64,000 nt of DNA from JANXQG01 sp963719885 (GTDB lineage Bacteria > Planctomycetota > Planctomycetia > Pirellulales > Thermoguttaceae). Below, piece by piece: positions 62,901-64,000 of the stretch; positions within the stretch are counted from its first letter, which is position 1, and each line of letters starts with the position of its first letter. A program made the translations under genes and the position numbers. The notes below the pieces were generated by a model. It made no database searches. It was not told the DNA's origin and was given only the letters and a program-made list of their open reading frames with translations. Location of the stretch: assembly GCA_963719885.1 (NCBI GenBank), contig CAVRDP010000027.1, forward strand, positions 310,001-374,000, given 5' to 3'.

Positions 62901-63205
62901 TCGGAGTCCAGGCGGATAATTTTTTCTTCCGGCTTGTTGCCTTGGATGTTGCCTTCCAGGGCGATCCGGCGGCCGAGGACTTTTATGGCCACGGGGTAGT
63001 TCTTTTCGGCCATGGCGCCGTCGAGGATCGGCTGAAGCTGCTCGATGGCGGTCTTCGGCAGGCCCTTCTGCTGGGCCTCGTCGACTTTTTTCCACTGGGC
63101 TGCCCACTTATCGGCCTTATTGGCAGCCTTTTCGGCGGCGGGCGCAATCTGGGGAACTATCAAGACCGCGCTGAAAAGCAAGAAAGCAACTGAAATGGTT
63201 TTCAT
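56935..63205 (-). CDS. Giant alpha-2-macroglobulin-family protein, two frame changes
   Basis: About 2090 residues. Signal peptide (MKTISVAFLLFSAVLIVPQI). After a helical N-terminal region come MG-type beta domains (WVSKLALVVRQQNNDVHFGG, GQAIYFKGIAILVDQEGDNY, SGNFTAPRDRLMGRMMLHSD), the central domain (NETAFFFPHLLSDSDGKVKL, EFTMPEALTKWKFLGFAHDT) and the thioester domain with CYEQ (PYECYEQTFNRLYANALARH), a terpenoid-cyclase-like toroid (AEGQYQNGAWPWFPGG) and a receptor-like C-terminal domain. It would trap proteases in the periplasm. The frame changes at about 62170 and 60545. Three short palindromic repeats are inserted in frame (57968, 58697, 60937). No penicillin-binding protein 1C partner lies beside it. 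Confidence 0.85.
57968..57990 (+). repeat. In-frame GC-rich palindromic repeat, copy B
   Basis: Core ACCCGGTACTCCGGGT inside the macroglobulin toroid domain, read as RPGVPGAPKE between LEDRAIA and AVDYFLGQ. Identical over about 30 bp to copy C at 58697-58719, including the flanking TTCCTTC. Confidence 0.88.
58697..58719 (+). repeat. In-frame GC-rich palindromic repeat, copy C
   Basis: Same core and same orientation as copy B, 729 bp away in the same gene and read in the same frame as PRPGVPGAPKE between LPLPIRG and FKFQRLL. Confidence 0.88.
60937..60961. repeat. In-frame palindrome GACGGATTG-C-CAATCCGTC
   Basis: Perfect 9-bp arms at 60940-60948 and 60950-60958 around one C; outer TA/TA extends the arms with a single mismatch. 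It is read on the minus strand as VGRIGNPSYS inside a macroglobulin MG domain. From memory this word is an abundant planctomycete repeat; a search is needed to confirm that. Confidence 0.8.
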
Positions 63206-63727
63206 CGCATGGATACCTTGTGGAAGTGGTTTTTTGTGAGGGCGAGTTGGGCAATAGACGCACCGCGTGCCGGGAAAGTTCCATAGAAGCTGTTTCAGGG
63301 CCACCTCTCCCCTCCTCCATCCGCCTTCATTCCGGCATTCAACAAAAAAATCTCGGTCTATCACGGTGTGGTCCAAATTCGCGTCCCCCACCGGGCATGT
63401 TTCTTGGAAAACCCCGGCAAAAAACGTATTTAATGGCTTTTTTGGCCGGGCAACGTCACGGACCGTCTCTGCCAAATTGGGGGTGCAGGTTTTGGCCGAA
63501 AATCGCGATCATATCCCTCACACGCAGGGTGTTGCGCCAAGCAAATAATTTGGAACATAATTCCCGCTGTTTCTCCTGGTCCGGCAAAATCGTCGCAAGT
63601 GCTTTTCCCTCATGCGCTTCAGCAGGGTCGATCTCTCTCGTGTGGTCCAGCACGTTGTGGTCCAAATCGAGGTCTTCCCCTTCTCCCTTTCTCCCCCGCT
63701 CCCCGCGGCGAATTCCGCCCTCCGCCC
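63206..63727. other. Intergenic region upstream of the macroglobulin gene
   Basis: About 520 bp without a supported gene. It contains GTGGTCC-N8-GTGGTCC at 63642-63663 (counterpart of 35144), a degenerate relative at about 63353-63374, and a pyrimidine tract at about 63674-63700. The minus-strand frame at 63456-63731 is open but made of repeat sequence. Confidence 0.5.
63642..63663. repeat. GTGGTCC-N8-GTGGTCC dispersed repeat, copy 2
   Basis: GTGGTCC at 63642-63648 and 63657-63663, same 15-bp period as at 35144-35165 but reversed, followed by AAATCG as the other copy is preceded by CGATTT. Confidence 0.7.
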
Positions 63728-64000
63728 TCATCCTTCATCCCTCATCCTTCATCCCTCATCCTTCATCCCTCATCCCTCATCCTTCATCCCTCATCCCTCA
63801 TCCTTCATCCTTCATCCCTCATCCCTCATCCCTCATCCCTCATCCTTCATCCCTCATCCTTCATCCCTCATCCTTCATCCCTCATCCTTCATCCTTCATC
63901 CCTCATCCTTCATCCCTCATCCCTCATCCTTCATCCCTCATCCTTCATCCCTCATCCTTCATCCCTCATCCCTCATCCTTCATCCCTCATCCTTCATCCC
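63728..64000. repeat. 7-bp minisatellite TCATCCY, 39 units, continuing beyond the window
   Basis: Thirty-nine consecutive perfect units of TCATCCT or TCATCCC with no other variation, starting at 63728 and reaching the window end exactly in phase. All pyrimidine except the A, so the complementary strand is purine-rich (GGATGAR). It contains stops in every minus-strand frame and is non-coding. Confidence 0.97.

Noticed and set aside
63728..64000. CRISPR array
   Set aside because: The units are 7 bp and contiguous with no spacers, so it is a minisatellite.

Overview
The window (about 60% G+C) looks like a chromosomal segment of a planctomycete, probably of the Pirellulales type. This is inferred from gene content: a GYF_2-domain protein, a large J-domain-like protein of the planctomycete kind, DUF763, a Uma2 nuclease, a PEP-CTERM repeat protein, an alpha-2-macroglobulin with a CxEQ thioester motif, Tat-exported proteins, and an array of heparinase-like and beta-helix carbohydrate proteins. 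No rRNA, tRNA, CRISPR array, transposase or phage structural gene was recognised.

Layout. 0-7.8 kb: a GYF_2 membrane protein cut by the window edge, a small membrane protein, a two-gene operon (zinc alcohol dehydrogenase, then a fused enoyl-CoA hydratase/3-hydroxyacyl-CoA dehydrogenase), a YqgE/AlgH protein, and an oxidoreductase/sugar-isomerase operon. 7.9-13.1 kb: a region of gene remnants (GNAT remnant, truncated amino-acid permease, MetE-like fragment) with a HAD nucleotidase/archaeo-eukaryotic-primase pair and DUF763. 13.4-16.8 kb: a trypsin-like pseudoprotease next to an HtrA-type protease with an intact triad. 17-35 kb: mostly small or regulatory genes, including Uma2, a DUF2007 protein, the J-domain-like protein, a Tat-exported protein, a polysaccharide deacetylase, a truncated B12-binding protein, a fatty acid desaturase, a seven-repeat PEP-CTERM protein, a ten-TPR protein, a UPF0175/PIN toxin-antitoxin pair with a broken toxin, and a helix-turn-helix protein. 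35-55 kb: secreted carbohydrate-active proteins (two heparinase II/III-like proteins, two beta-helix proteins, a TIM-barrel-like protein, a beta-propeller protein and a Tat-exported sugar isomerase). Four of them (35.2-46.0 kb) form a tightly packed same-strand run that may act on one polysaccharide. 55-64 kb: a GNAT acetyltransferase, a uroporphyrinogen-decarboxylase-family protein and a giant alpha-2-macroglobulin, followed by a 7-bp-unit minisatellite running off the right edge.

Two themes stand out. First, short palindromic or dispersed repeats are numerous. One GC-rich palindrome family is inserted in frame inside three places in two conserved genes, in both orientations; a second palindrome sits in frame in the macroglobulin; several longer intergenic repeats occur as pairs. 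Second, about 25 single-base frame changes interrupt otherwise conserved genes. In those cases I give the whole gene span and the approximate position of each frame change. Whether they are sequencing errors or real decay cannot be decided from the sequence alone. A few remnants (GNAT remnant, MetE fragment, DUF1697 fragment, PIN toxin with an in-frame stop) look truly decayed.
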